Shown here piece by piece: positions 54,264 through 62,976 of a stretch of DNA of 64,000 bases (positions are counted from its first letter, which is position 1; every line of letters starts with the position of its first letter). Both the position numbers and the translations under genes were made by a program. The notes under the pieces are model-generated. The model searched no databases. It was not told the origin of the DNA and worked only from the letters and a program-made list of their open reading frames with translations. The stretch comes from a virus, in the IMG/VR virus record IMGVR_UViG_3300032116_015700, positions 27,094 to 91,093 of that record, one strand, 5' to 3'.

Positions 54264-54272
54264 TATAAATAT
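54264..54272 (-). promoter_or_regulatory. Putative phage promoter core (ATATTTATA)
   Basis: Perfect copy of the recurring motif, 40 nt before the ATG at 54223, in the 66-nt gap after the portal gene. Confidence 0.5.
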
Positions 54273-54289
54273 AAACAAATTTTTCTTTA

Positions 54290-56065
54290 TTAAATTTTAG
54301 TTTCATCTAATAAGTTTTTTTCATCAAGCATATCCGATTTTTCATTTAAAACCTTCTTTTTTGATGAAATTCCATTTATATATTCTCGTGCAAGTTTTTT
54401 TGCGTTTATGTTTAATGTTCTATCCTCTCTTTTTCTCTCCTTATGGTTTTCATCATCACCTAATGGGTCTCTACCATACGGATGTTTATCTTTACCATAA
54501 GTGTTTCCTTCTCTTGGTCTTCCTACCCCCCTACTTAATTCAATTTCAGTTTTTAATTTACTGATTTCTTCTTCCACATTTTGTTGTTGTGGTGGGTTTG
54601 CTGGGTCTTGTCCTTGTTGTTCAATTGAATTCTGTCTAAAGCGGTCTTTTAGGTCTAATATTACTTTAGCTCTCTCAATATCTATCTCATCTTGGGATAA
54701 TCCAAATACATTATGATAAGCCCAATCCGATGATAACATATTAAGTGCTTTAACATCGGATGCCAATCTTACTTTTTCGGACCACAAATTAACCTTTTCT
54801 TGCTCATAGATTGTAGAAGCATTTGTCAAACTCAATTCAAAGTTTGTCATTTCAGAATCCTCAATACCATTTGCTGCTAAGTGAACTACTGCAATTTTTG
54901 CCAATTCACTAACAACTGTACGTTGAATTCTTTCAATAGTTCTTGCAAAACGAACATCTTCTGCTGCCAACGTAGCTTTACCATTTACGTTTTCATCATA
55001 AGATAGATAAGCTTTTGGAACTCTTAAAGCTGCAAATAATTTGTTTTTAAGGTAATCAATATCTTCAATTGCTGCATAATCTAAACCAGCTAAGTTATCA
55101 ATAGTTGTACCACTATCACTACCACGAACTGGTAGGAAGAAATCTTCAGTAAGATTTTGGATATTGTATTTTAAGTTGTAATCACCAGTATTTTTATCAA
55201 CAAATGGAGTTTTCTTCATTTTATTGATAATCTTCTGCATATAGTTATCCACTTCTTGCGGTGGAATGTTACCAATATCTATTTTGAATACTCTCTTTTC
55301 AGGTGCTCTCATAATACGATGGATTAACATCGCATCTTCCATAAGAGATAATTGTTTCCAAATTCTTCTTGCACCCTCAATCATTGACTTACCATAAGGA
55401 AGGAAGTTAGTATCTGATAACATTCGGAAGTGAGCCATTTCGTACTGCTCATATTCCTTCTTACCAAATCGGTCTAATTCAATTTTATACTTAACGTAAT
55501 CAGGATTGTTAGGGTCAGTACCCTCTAATCTTTCTACGTTATAAGTTGAGTGTGGTGCTACGTTAATGATACCTTTACCAGGCATAATTTCTAATGCCAC
55601 AAATGCATCACCATATTTTACCAAGTTTCTAATCCAAGGCCATAAGTTAAACTCCACATTCATTATATCGTAGAATAAGTTGTGAAGCATTTCTCTTACA
55701 TTCTCATTCGTTGATTTAATTTGAAGAACATCACCATATTCGTTCTTCGTTGTGGATTCATCTGCATATATGTCTAATGCCGAACCAATGATTGGGTCCA
55801 TATCCATAGCATCATAATCTCTAAAAAGTTCTCTACGAACTTGATGATACGCCATTGATTGTGCACCCTGATGTGTTTCATAAAAAGACCTTTGTAATTT
55901 TGTGTATCTATCTCGTAAATTTACAAAATTTGTACTAGATTGTCTATCTTCAACATCAATTACTCTACGTTTACCATCTTTATCAACGGTTACGATTGCA
56001 TTAGTTGAAAATAGTTTTTTAAGTCTCCCAAAGAAACTTCTATCGTCTTGGAATTGTTCTGCCAT
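54290..56065 (-). CDS. Portal protein (T4 gp20-like)
   Basis: A 591-residue protein (T4 gp20 has 524). The portal is the dodecameric ring at one head vertex that nucleates the prohead and through which DNA is packaged. Family text is clear: DPIIGSALDIYADEST near residue 75, WPWIRNLVKYGDAFVALEI near 140, FRMLSDTNFLPYGKSMIEGA near 220, and MRAPEKRVFKIDIGNIPP near 255. The C-terminal 100 residues are longer than usual, charged, with a Gly/Arg/Asp-rich stretch (GRPREGNTYGKDKHPYGRDP) and a basic helix. It lies 8 nt downstream of the 145-residue gene. The start ATG is at 56065. Confidence 0.95.
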   Translation of the reverse strand: MAEQFQDDRSFFGRLKKLFSTNAIVTVDKDGKRRVIDVEDRQSSTNFVNLRDRYTKLQRSFYETHQGAQSMAYHQVRRELFRDYDAMDMDPIIGSALDIYADESTTKNEYGDVLQIKSTNENVREMLHNLFYDIMNVEFNLWPWIRNLVKYGDAFVALEIMPGKGIINVAPHSTYNVERLEGTDPNNPDYVKYKIELDRFGKKEYEQYEMAHFRMLSDTNFLPYGKSMIEGARRIWKQLSLMEDAMLIHRIMRAPEKRVFKIDIGNIPPQEVDNYMQKIINKMKKTPFVDKNTGDYNLKYNIQNLTEDFFLPVRGSDSGTTIDNLAGLDYAAIEDIDYLKNKLFAALRVPKAYLSYDENVNGKATLAAEDVRFARTIERIQRTVVSELAKIAVVHLAANGIEDSEMTNFELSLTNASTIYEQEKVNLWSEKVRLASDVKALNMLSSDWAYHNVFGLSQDEIDIERAKVILDLKDRFRQNSIEQQGQDPANPPQQQNVEEEISKLKTEIELSRGVGRPREGNTYGKDKHPYGRDPLGDDENHKERKREDRTLNINAKKLAREYINGISSKKKVLNEKSDMLDEKNLLDETKI

Positions 56066-56073
56066 AATCTATT

Positions 56074-56511
56074 TTACCATTTTCTACAAGACCAATATCT
56101 TGCTTTTGTTCTTGGACCAGGATTATCACAATTGTGTCTTGCTCTAAAATTAGCCCTTCTACCAGGATTATTTTTCTTAATCTTTACACCTTTCTGACCG
56201 AAGTTTACTTTTATTACCTTACCAGTCTTTGGGTTTTTTACATATACCTTAAATTTCTTAACATCACCTGCCATTGGTTTGCCCAACTTTACTTCTCTTC
56301 CTTGATATTCAGCTTCATAAACACATCCACAATTAGCTTCTTCCAAAGAACTTTGATAAGATTTAAGATAGTTTATAAAATCATCCATATCTTCTTGCTC
56401 TACATCAAGCTCATCGTAATCATCAATTGGGTTATCAGCCGGAGTATCACCTTTTGAATACGCCTTATCTATGTATTCATCTTCTTTAAGTATTTGCGAT
56501 AATTTAATCAT
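56074..56511 (-). CDS. Small Cys/His protein preceding the portal gene
   Basis: A 145-residue protein from the ATG at 56511; an ATG 17 codons upstream would translate the promoter-like motif and is rejected. Residues 1-75 are acidic and helical. Residues about 70-145 form a compact basic domain: NCGCVYEAEYQGREVKLGKP, KKFKVYVKNPKTGKVIKVNF, and a C-terminal RARHNCDNPGP...WSCRKW. I recall this C-terminal domain from many marine phages, next to the portal or capsid genes, without a known function. The four Cys and one His could bind zinc. It is 8 nt before the portal gene, so packaging or head assembly is the natural guess. Confidence 0.7.
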   Translation of the reverse strand: MIKLSQILKEDEYIDKAYSKGDTPADNPIDDYDELDVEQEDMDDFINYLKSYQSSLEEANCGCVYEAEYQGREVKLGKPMAGDVKKFKVYVKNPKTGKVIKVNFGQKGVKIKKNNPGRRANFRARHNCDNPGPRTKARYWSCRKW

Positions 56512-56540
56512 TTTATTCTCTTTTTGATTTTGACATATAT

Positions 56541-56549
56541 CATAAATAT
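56541..56549 (-). promoter_or_regulatory. Putative phage promoter core (ATATTTATG)
   Basis: One mismatch to the recurring motif, 29 nt before the ATG at 56511. It helps choose that start over the ATG at 56562. Confidence 0.45.
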
Positions 56550-56574
56550 CAATTATTACCAAAACACCTCATTT

Positions 56575-58176
56575 TTATAACCATTGCGATAAGTCTTCAA
56601 AATCATCTCCTATTCTCATTTTCCAAGGATTATCCATTCTATCAGTAGGACTATAAATTCCACTATATTGCTGATTAGAACTTATACCACCCAACGCTCT
56701 TTTTGTAAGGTCAATACCTTCCTGTCTTAAACGCAGCGCGGTATCCCTTACCCACAACCCAATACTGAATGCCATAGTAAGGTCATCGTTATATCCCTTC
56801 ATTGCTTCTGCTCTACCATTCATAAAAATAAAAGTGAATAATTCATCAATTAAACGATTAGAACGAATAGTAACCGATTTTTCTCTGAAATATTCATCTA
56901 ACTTTGATACGATTAATGGTCTTGTCTTTGAAGTGGTTGAAAATCCTGCTACCATACCTCTTTCATCAGCACGATATTTGTTTCTCATTTGATTTTCAAC
57001 ATCCACATACTTTAAATCCTTACTCATATAGAATAAGTTTTTATAATCTCTATCTATACATTGTTGGATACACGCCCAACCAATATTTGAATTTTCCACT
57101 ACTAAAAGAGCATCATTATATTCGGTTGCCAAATTAACTAAAAAGTTTCCAAAATCTTTTGTATCAATTTTACCTTTATATTCAGCAACCTGAGTTGCAT
57201 TCAATATATCTAAAACATGACACGCAGAATAATCTGCCCCATCACCTCTCGCAACGTCCGCTACAACCATATAAGAACCATTTGCGGCTGGATATTCCCA
57301 TCTCCAAAGGTTTCCATCAAATCCAGTCTTTTCAATTGGGTCTTTACAATAAGTTTCTTTATAGAACATTAATAGTTCAGGCTCAATAACAGTATCACCA
57401 GAAGAAACGAAGTCACAATCGCACTCTTGTGCTGCTTTCTTTTGTCCTAACAATTTTTCTTGCTCATCTCTCCAACTTTGGTCTCTTTCAGGATGCACTG
57501 TCCAATGTAAACGAATTGTATTGAAAGGATTAGTTCCTTCTTCTGCATCTAACCAAGTTTTGTGAAACCAGTTACCCACACCATTAGGAGTAGAAAGTGC
57601 AATACACGCACCACCTGTTGAAAGGGTAGATTGTGCTGATACCCATATTTCATCAATATCCTCAATGAACGCAGCCTCATCAAATATAAGTAAGGAAAGT
57701 GCTTCAGAACGTCCTGCATCAGGAGATGATGCAATTGCTTTGATTTGAGAACCATTATTTAATCTTAATGAAAGTTTGTTATCTTCCATTGAACCACCCT
57801 TTAACCAAGATGGAAGGAGGTCATGCATTACCCTTACTTTAGTTACCAAGTTTTTAGCAACCTCTTGTTTTGTTGCAATTACCAATATATTAAAATCGGA
57901 ATTAAACAACATATTCCACAAAGAAAATCCAGCACAAAGAGTTGAGATACCTGTTTGACGTGATTTAAGAACAATATTAAAACGATTATCTTTAAATCCT
58001 GTTAATGTTTTTTCCTGAAATGGAAAAAGGTGAAAAGGTATCTTACCTCTCACCGGGTGCTGAATCATACAATATTTTTTCATAAAGTGTATAGGGTCAG
58101 TTGCACACTTTTTGTATTCTTCTGCTATAATCTCTTTTAAAGATTTTTTTTGTGTTATTCCTAAATTCTGAGTCAT
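56575..58176 (-). CDS. Large terminase subunit (T4 gp17-like)
   Basis: A 533-residue packaging motor (T4 gp17 has 610). The ATPase has a Walker A of the phage terminase type, KSRQTGIST at residues 71-79, and a Walker B LLIFDE at about 162-167, with STPNG near 195 as coupling motif. The RNase H-like nuclease has D307 (VADVARGDG), E361 (VVEN) and D464/D465 (YNDDLT). All key residues are present. It cuts concatemeric DNA and drives it into the prohead through the portal. The start at 58176 overlaps the stop of the preceding gene, so translation is coupled to the candidate small subunit. Confidence 0.96.
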   Translation of the reverse strand: MTQNLGITQKKSLKEIIAEEYKKCATDPIHFMKKYCMIQHPVRGKIPFHLFPFQEKTLTGFKDNRFNIVLKSRQTGISTLCAGFSLWNMLFNSDFNILVIATKQEVAKNLVTKVRVMHDLLPSWLKGGSMEDNKLSLRLNNGSQIKAIASSPDAGRSEALSLLIFDEAAFIEDIDEIWVSAQSTLSTGGACIALSTPNGVGNWFHKTWLDAEEGTNPFNTIRLHWTVHPERDQSWRDEQEKLLGQKKAAQECDCDFVSSGDTVIEPELLMFYKETYCKDPIEKTGFDGNLWRWEYPAANGSYMVVADVARGDGADYSACHVLDILNATQVAEYKGKIDTKDFGNFLVNLATEYNDALLVVENSNIGWACIQQCIDRDYKNLFYMSKDLKYVDVENQMRNKYRADERGMVAGFSTTSKTRPLIVSKLDEYFREKSVTIRSNRLIDELFTFIFMNGRAEAMKGYNDDLTMAFSIGLWVRDTALRLRQEGIDLTKRALGGISSNQQYSGIYSPTDRMDNPWKMRIGDDFEDLSQWL

Positions 58177-58868
58177 TAATCAGTTGGTGGTTTTACTAAA
58201 TCGTAATTTTTATCTTTTAGTTTTTCCCATGCTTCATTTCTTTTTTGATAAGCTATTTTTAATTCTTCTTCAAAAGTATTAATATCCGCCTTAATCTCAT
58301 TTCTCATTTCATCAGCATCTCTTTCCATTTTCCACTTTTCAATTTTACCGTCTTCATTTACAATTTCATATTCTTGTTTTACATCTTTAAGAGCTTGTTT
58401 AAATTGAGCTATTACTTCTTTACCATATGAAATCATATTTTGAAAGGTTCTAAAATCAGTATATTCCTTCCACAATGAATCTTGCTTAATTTGTAGTTCT
58501 TTTTTAGCTAAACATTTTGCACAATAACCGGTTTTACTAATTAATTTTTTATCTGCATTACTAATTTTTATAGTATTGCAATCACTAGCCGAACACGTAT
58601 TTAATTTAGATAAATAATCTCTAACTTCGGACATTGTATCCGATAATTCATTAATTCTTACTTTTCCAAACTCTTTTTGTTCCCAAATTTTACCATCGGA
58701 ATCGGTCCATTTCTCTCCTATTTCTTTTTTACGATTTTTTTCTGCTGATTTTTCCGCATCAGTAAAGGATATTTGTGTATTTTTTTCATACTCTCCTCCA
58801 GTTAAAACCATATTTGCCAACTTTCTACGCGTTGGATGCATGTATTTTTTTTGAAATTCCTTTGACAT
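58176..58868 (-). CDS. Candidate small terminase subunit with a Cys4 motif
   Basis: A 230-residue protein immediately upstream of and overlapping the large terminase gene by one base, where the small subunit is expected. It opens MSKEFQKKYMHPTRRKLANM. The middle has CSASDC and, 17 residues later, CAKC, a C-x4-C...C-x2-C arrangement suitable for a zinc ribbon. Residues about 130-220 are coiled coil (IAQFKQALKDVKQEYEIVNE, then helix). T4 gp16 is also helical with a coiled coil, but I see no clear sequence match. The small subunit would recognise DNA and regulate the motor. The call relies on position and on the DNA-binding look of the Cys motif. A different packaging regulator is possible. Confidence 0.55.
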   Translation of the reverse strand: MSKEFQKKYMHPTRRKLANMVLTGGEYEKNTQISFTDAEKSAEKNRKKEIGEKWTDSDGKIWEQKEFGKVRINELSDTMSEVRDYLSKLNTCSASDCNTIKISNADKKLISKTGYCAKCLAKKELQIKQDSLWKEYTDFRTFQNMISYGKEVIAQFKQALKDVKQEYEIVNEDGKIEKWKMERDADEMRNEIKADINTFEEELKIAYQKRNEAWEKLKDKNYDLVKPPTD

Positions 58869-58919
58869 ATTATTTATGATTATTCTAATAATAAGTATAT
58901 CAAAATAAAAAAATTAAAA

Positions 58920-61736
58920 TTAACGAGAATATTTAAAAATACCTAATATTTGATTGAGAGGTGCAAATGCACCTGTAAGTTTGTATGTATTTCCCCCATA
59001 AACGAATACAATACCTTCGTTTGGTACAATTTTATCAAATCCACCTAAAGCGTTTAAACGGCTTAGTTCTATTTTTAGCTTTTCAATTTTCTTTGGGTCA
59101 CCACTTGCTTTTATTTGTTTAATAGCGTTTCCTAATTCTTTTCTCAATTGTTTAGTTGCATCTGATGGATTTGCTGTTAATACCGATTCCATAAATGATA
59201 ATACATCCGCTCCCACTCCTAAAAATATTTCTTCAAATTTCATAAGATTATCTTTCATAATCTTTTGTTGGTCTTGTTTTTCTATTTTATCAGCCCAAGC
59301 TCTTATTTTATCATCCTGTATTTGATTTATACGCATTGATTTATCACCAAACGCCCATCTCTTAACCAATCCTATTTTTGAACCAATATCTAACTTTTTT
59401 GCATTCTTTTCTACAAAATTAGTCCACCAAGCTTGATGGTAATCCGCAACTCCATCGGAATCTGCTAATCCAAACTCTTTTTGAAGTCTATTAATCATTG
59501 ATATGTATTTACCTTGTAGTTTAGAAAGTTCTTGTGATTTAGGTAAAGATTGCATTGGAGGTCCTTGAATTGTATATGTATCCTGAACATCTTTATTAAC
59601 CTGCTTAATCATTCCAGCTAATATTTTTGCAGCTTCCTGATTCTCACCAATTACCTCACCTTCTTTATCATATTCAAAAGTACCATGAAACACTAACAGC
59701 GGTTGACCATATGGAATTACATTAGAGTTTTGAGGATATATTACTTCTAAATTCATAAAACATTTACCATCCTTAAAAATCTTCTTTCTTTGTGGTTCGG
59801 ATAATGCAGCTATTGCTTTTGAAAGGTCATTCATTGCAAATGTATAAGCATCGGTTAAAGCACCTCTACCAGCAAATTGTTTTGCAACTTGACCAATAGT
59901 CATAGCACCTTCACCCTGATTTTTTGTATGTGATTTGTTTCTTGCCGCAACTAATCTACCATTTACCCAACTAATTGCCAACGCCTGTCCATCGGTTTTT
60001 TCTCTTGCCAAATCCAAATCACCATTTAATGCTCTTACTACAATTTGTTTAAGGTCACCAAATGTAAGATTCATCTGAATATCAAACGGGTGATTCATAT
60101 GACCATATGCTCCACCTTCTAAAAGTAAACCCTCACTTAATGGGGTTTCAATTTTGGAAAGTTTACTATAATAATTTGGGTCTTCGTACAAATGGTCTAA
60201 TGCAATTTCTTTAGCAACTTCTATATCAGTTGTATGTTCTCTTTCAACAGCATATCCTTTTATAAATTCGTTCTTTAAAGTTTGTGGACTTATCTTATGA
60301 TGTTTAGCTATATCTGATAATGTCATACCTTTTGCCAATCCACCAGGTATTTTATCTTCTTTTACTTTAGTATATTCTTCGCTACCATCTTTATCCAATT
60401 TAGATTTTAATTTCTTAACATCTTTTGGATTCGGTGCACCATTGATATATCCACCAGGTAAACTTAAACCAACTCCCGCTCCTCCTGGTAATCCCATCTC
60501 ACCCATAATCTCATCAACTATTTGATTGATTTCATCCTCTGATATTAATCCCTCTTTTACAACCTTTATATTTGCTTTACCATCCATTTCGGCCTGTTTT
60601 CTTTGTTCTTTTTCTTTTGTGGTCAATGCTTCTTCCCAACCCAAATCTTTTACTGCTTTTAAGGCATCACCTAACCAGTTTGTGTACGCACGTTTTGCTG
60701 TAAATTTCCCAATAGAATCGGTATTTTTAGGTTCTTGCATAATTGGAAAATTAGTAACCTGATTTCTCGGGTCCATCTCTTTATAGTTTACTAATTCTTT
60801 TTCTTTTTTTAATTCGTCAGGTCTATCAACCACATCATATCCAATTTTTTTACCTCTTGTTTTAGCCTGATTGTGGTATTGTTTCCAAGATGATGCAAAA
60901 GGACCTGTACCATCGTCTGTTTCTATTCTTTCTACGCCGTTTGCAAATTGAACCGAAATTTCTTTTAGTTGCTCTTTTTTAGGAATTCTAAATGTTACTG
61001 CTTTTTTACCATTAATTGTTGGCATTCCATATTCATCTTTACTTATAGATTTAACAACTACTTTTTTGTTTTTAAACCTACCCATAAGAATCGTATCACC
61101 AACTTTAACGTTAAGTTTAATTTCTTCGTTTATATATTCTTTCAGAGATTTTAGTTTCAGAGTAATCATTTTGAATATCTGCTCATCAAACTTTGGGTAT
61201 GCTTTTAAGAACCCTTTCTTTCTATCTGCAACGCTTCCTGCACTTAACCAATAACGAACATCAGTACCACTAATTGGATTTGATTGAGCTGGTGCAATAT
61301 AAACATATCCTCTATCTAAATAACCAGTATCTACTTTACCCTTATATGGTTTAAAATATTTACCACTTAAACGTGATGAATCCTTTTCACCCACCGCAGT
61401 CACAAAGGCTGTGGTATCTGAATCAAATTTGTTTAATATTTCTTCTGGAGCGTATGGGTTTTTTATACTTACTATTTTGTTTGATGGAATACCAAACATT
61501 TTTTGCATTATAGCCTTTTTCTCTCTAAACCCAAAAGGAGATTTTTTTGAATCGGTAACATCAGAAGTTCCAATGTACACGCTATCTTTTCCGAACTTCT
61601 TAACTAAATGTTCGTATGTGGCAAAGTGCCCTTTGTGAAATGGTTGAAAGCGGCCTGAATAGACAACAACCACTTTGTCTATCTCAGCCGCTTCTCCCAA
61701 TATTGTTTCTACTAAAAATTTTGCTAATCCCTTCAT
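58920..61736 (-). CDS. Multidomain nucleotidyltransferase: NMNAT-like plus KxDG ligase-type domain
   Basis: A 938-residue protein. Residues about 20-195 are an NMNAT/cytidylyltransferase-like domain: GRFQPFHKGH at 28-37 (the HxGH nucleotide-binding motif) and ISGTDVR at 155-161. Residues about 200-260 resemble a KOW-like strand module. Residues about 465-530 match DUF5661 (VEREHTTDIEVAKEIALDHL). Residues about 545-938 match DUF6267 and carry covalent nucleotidyltransferase motifs: KTDG at 580-583 (motif I lysine K580), FMNLEV at 660-665, EGIVF at 907-911 and YKLTG at 918-922. It could join or cap nucleic acid ends, with the first domain making a dinucleotide such as NAD; this combination is inference. 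I know similar fusions from T4-like marine phages. It begins a packaging-gene transcript with a promoter-like motif 15 nt before the ATG. Confidence 0.8.
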   Translation of the reverse strand: MKGLAKFLVETILGEAAEIDKVVVVYSGRFQPFHKGHFATYEHLVKKFGKDSVYIGTSDVTDSKKSPFGFREKKAIMQKMFGIPSNKIVSIKNPYAPEEILNKFDSDTTAFVTAVGEKDSSRLSGKYFKPYKGKVDTGYLDRGYVYIAPAQSNPISGTDVRYWLSAGSVADRKKGFLKAYPKFDEQIFKMITLKLKSLKEYINEEIKLNVKVGDTILMGRFKNKKVVVKSISKDEYGMPTINGKKAVTFRIPKKEQLKEISVQFANGVERIETDDGTGPFASSWKQYHNQAKTRGKKIGYDVVDRPDELKKEKELVNYKEMDPRNQVTNFPIMQEPKNTDSIGKFTAKRAYTNWLGDALKAVKDLGWEEALTTKEKEQRKQAEMDGKANIKVVKEGLISEDEINQIVDEIMGEMGLPGGAGVGLSLPGGYINGAPNPKDVKKLKSKLDKDGSEEYTKVKEDKIPGGLAKGMTLSDIAKHHKISPQTLKNEFIKGYAVEREHTTDIEVAKEIALDHLYEDPNYYSKLSKIETPLSEGLLLEGGAYGHMNHPFDIQMNLTFGDLKQIVVRALNGDLDLAREKTDGQALAISWVNGRLVAARNKSHTKNQGEGAMTIGQVAKQFAGRGALTDAYTFAMNDLSKAIAALSEPQRKKIFKDGKCFMNLEVIYPQNSNVIPYGQPLLVFHGTFEYDKEGEVIGENQEAAKILAGMIKQVNKDVQDTYTIQGPPMQSLPKSQELSKLQGKYISMINRLQKEFGLADSDGVADYHQAWWTNFVEKNAKKLDIGSKIGLVKRWAFGDKSMRINQIQDDKIRAWADKIEKQDQQKIMKDNLMKFEEIFLGVGADVLSFMESVLTANPSDATKQLRKELGNAIKQIKASGDPKKIEKLKIELSRLNALGGFDKIVPNEGIVFVYGGNTYKLTGAFAPLNQILGIFKYSR

Positions 61737-61751
61737 ATAGTTACTATACTA

Positions 61752-61760
61752 TATAAATAT
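61752..61760 (-). promoter_or_regulatory. Putative phage promoter core (ATATTTATA)
   Basis: Perfect copy of the recurring motif, 15 nt before the ATG at 61736, in a 30-nt gap. Confidence 0.5.
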
Positions 61761-61766
61761 TTGGGA

Positions 61767-62186
61767 TTACTCTTTTACAACTTTCAATCCACTAGAACCA
61801 TCTGGCATAGTTTGTTGAGATTGTTGAGATTGTTGTCTTTGCATCTCAGCCAATTGTTTTCTAGTTGGTGCGCCAGGTTGGTACTGAATAGTTCCATCTT
61901 GAATATTGATTCTACCTTGTGGATATTTTTCATCCAATCCATCAATAATTTCTCTTAATTGAGAATTTAGTGCTTTAAATTCATCTTCACCCTTTTCTAA
62001 AAAGTCATCCATTCTGATGATTTCTTCATTGATTTCTTTCTTACGAATGTGAATTTGTCCAAACTCTACAATCAAACTTTGAATTTTTTGATTATAATCG
62101 TTAATAGAATTTAGAATATCTGCATCTATTTTTGCAGTTTCTATCGTAATTTGTTGTTGTTGTGGTACATTATCTAAACCTGCCAT
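61767..62186 (-). CDS. Hypothetical coiled-coil protein, 139 residues
   Basis: A 139-residue protein. Residues about 10-95 are a continuous coiled coil (IDADILNSINDYNQKIQSLI, INEEIIRMDDFLEKGEDEFK). The C-terminal third is disordered, Gln/Ser-rich (MQRQQSQQSQQ). A short motif YPQGRINIQDGTIQY lies between. No family is recognised. It stands between the sugar cassette and the 938-codon gene. The 43-nt gap before its ATG contains a TATATATAC stretch but no clear copy of the recurring promoter motif. Small coiled-coil proteins of this type are common near phage packaging and head genes, with unknown function. Confidence 0.6.
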   Translation of the reverse strand: MAGLDNVPQQQQITIETAKIDADILNSINDYNQKIQSLIVEFGQIHIRKKEINEEIIRMDDFLEKGEDEFKALNSQLREIIDGLDEKYPQGRINIQDGTIQYQPGAPTRKQLAEMQRQQSQQSQQTMPDGSSGLKVVKE

Positions 62187-62229
62187 AAATTATTGTTTTA
62201 TTATTTGTATATATAACTATATTGTTTTT

Positions 62230-62976
62230 TTATTTTTCAAACACCGAAACTCCCCTTTTTTTCACAACTTCTCCCGCACAATAGTTTCCCCATTTTATAG
62301 ATTCTTCTACATCATTAGAACTTAAATACTTTGCAACAAATCCTGCTACAAATGTATCACCCGCACCACTTACATCGGCATTATCTATTTTTTTAGTTTT
62401 AATTAGATTCCCCTTATACGATGCTCCTTTACCATCCAACGTTATAATTATTTTTTCGTCTAACCATTCATTTTCTACAATTATATCGTGATTATTTTGT
62501 GCCTCAAATCTATTTAATTTTATATATGATATATTTCTACACCAATCACCCAATGTTTTTTTGGTATCAAGTATGATTAAATGATGTAATTTAGAAATTT
62601 CAAATATATCATTTTCGGTTAGAAACCCTTTACAATAATCCGAAATAACAACCGCATCAAATTCTGATAAAGGTGGTAGTTCGCTAATATTGATTCTTTT
62701 TACTAAATCATTTTCATCTACCCTTAAATAAAGCTCATTTGTATCTTTATTTATATATCTGGTTTTAATAATATTTCCTTCACCACAAAAAGTTTTTACT
62801 TTTATATCCATTGATTTCAGATTTGCAGCAGTGTTAGCAGCCATACCCAAATTTACAACCGTTTCAATCGGATTAAAAATAGGACCGTTTCCTTCGGGTG
62901 ATTTTCTAGTTGATGTCCCATATATGAAAACATCATTGCATTTCTCACCAATTACTAAAACTTTATATTTTGACAT
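62230..62976 (-). CDS. PfkB-family kinase, HldE N-terminal-domain-like
   Basis: A 248-residue sugar kinase of the PfkB family, shorter than the roughly 315 residues of the HldE kinase domain. The signature VSGAGDTFVAGF at residues 202-213 contains the catalytic Asp (D207) and anion hole. VVISDYCKGFLT at about 109-120 and the ANTAANL substrate loop near 47-53 match the heptose-7-phosphate kinase (RfaE1) subgroup. The region between ANTAAN and the TRYI strand is much shortened, so the sugar lid is compact. It would phosphorylate heptose-7-phosphate at C1. It overlaps the next upstream gene by 14 nt; together the two equal a split HldE. Other PfkB sugar substrates cannot be excluded. Confidence 0.8.
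   Translation of the reverse strand: MSKYKVLVIGEKCNDVFIYGTSTRKSPEGNGPIFNPIETVVNLGMAANTAANLKSMDIKVKTFCGEGNIIKTRYINKDTNELYLRVDENDLVKRINISELPPLSEFDAVVISDYCKGFLTENDIFEISKLHHLIILDTKKTLGDWCRNISYIKLNRFEAQNNHDIIVENEWLDEKIIITLDGKGASYKGNLIKTKKIDNADVSGAGDTFVAGFVAKYLSSNDVEESIKWGNYCAGEVVKKRGVSVFEK

Noticed and set aside
56512-56562. ATG at 56562 for the 145-residue protein
   Set aside because: The added 17 codons cover the promoter-like motif and AT-rich leader.
58869-58919. Promoter motif before the candidate small terminase gene
   Set aside because: Only a poor match (ATATACTTATT) is present, so no feature is called.
720-61760. Reading TATAAATAT on the plus strand as T4 late promoters for plus-strand genes
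   Set aside because: No supported gene lies on the plus strand; the motif position follows minus-strand start codons.
62187-62229. Promoter motif before the 139-residue coiled-coil gene
   Set aside because: The gap has TTATATATAC but not the recurring core.
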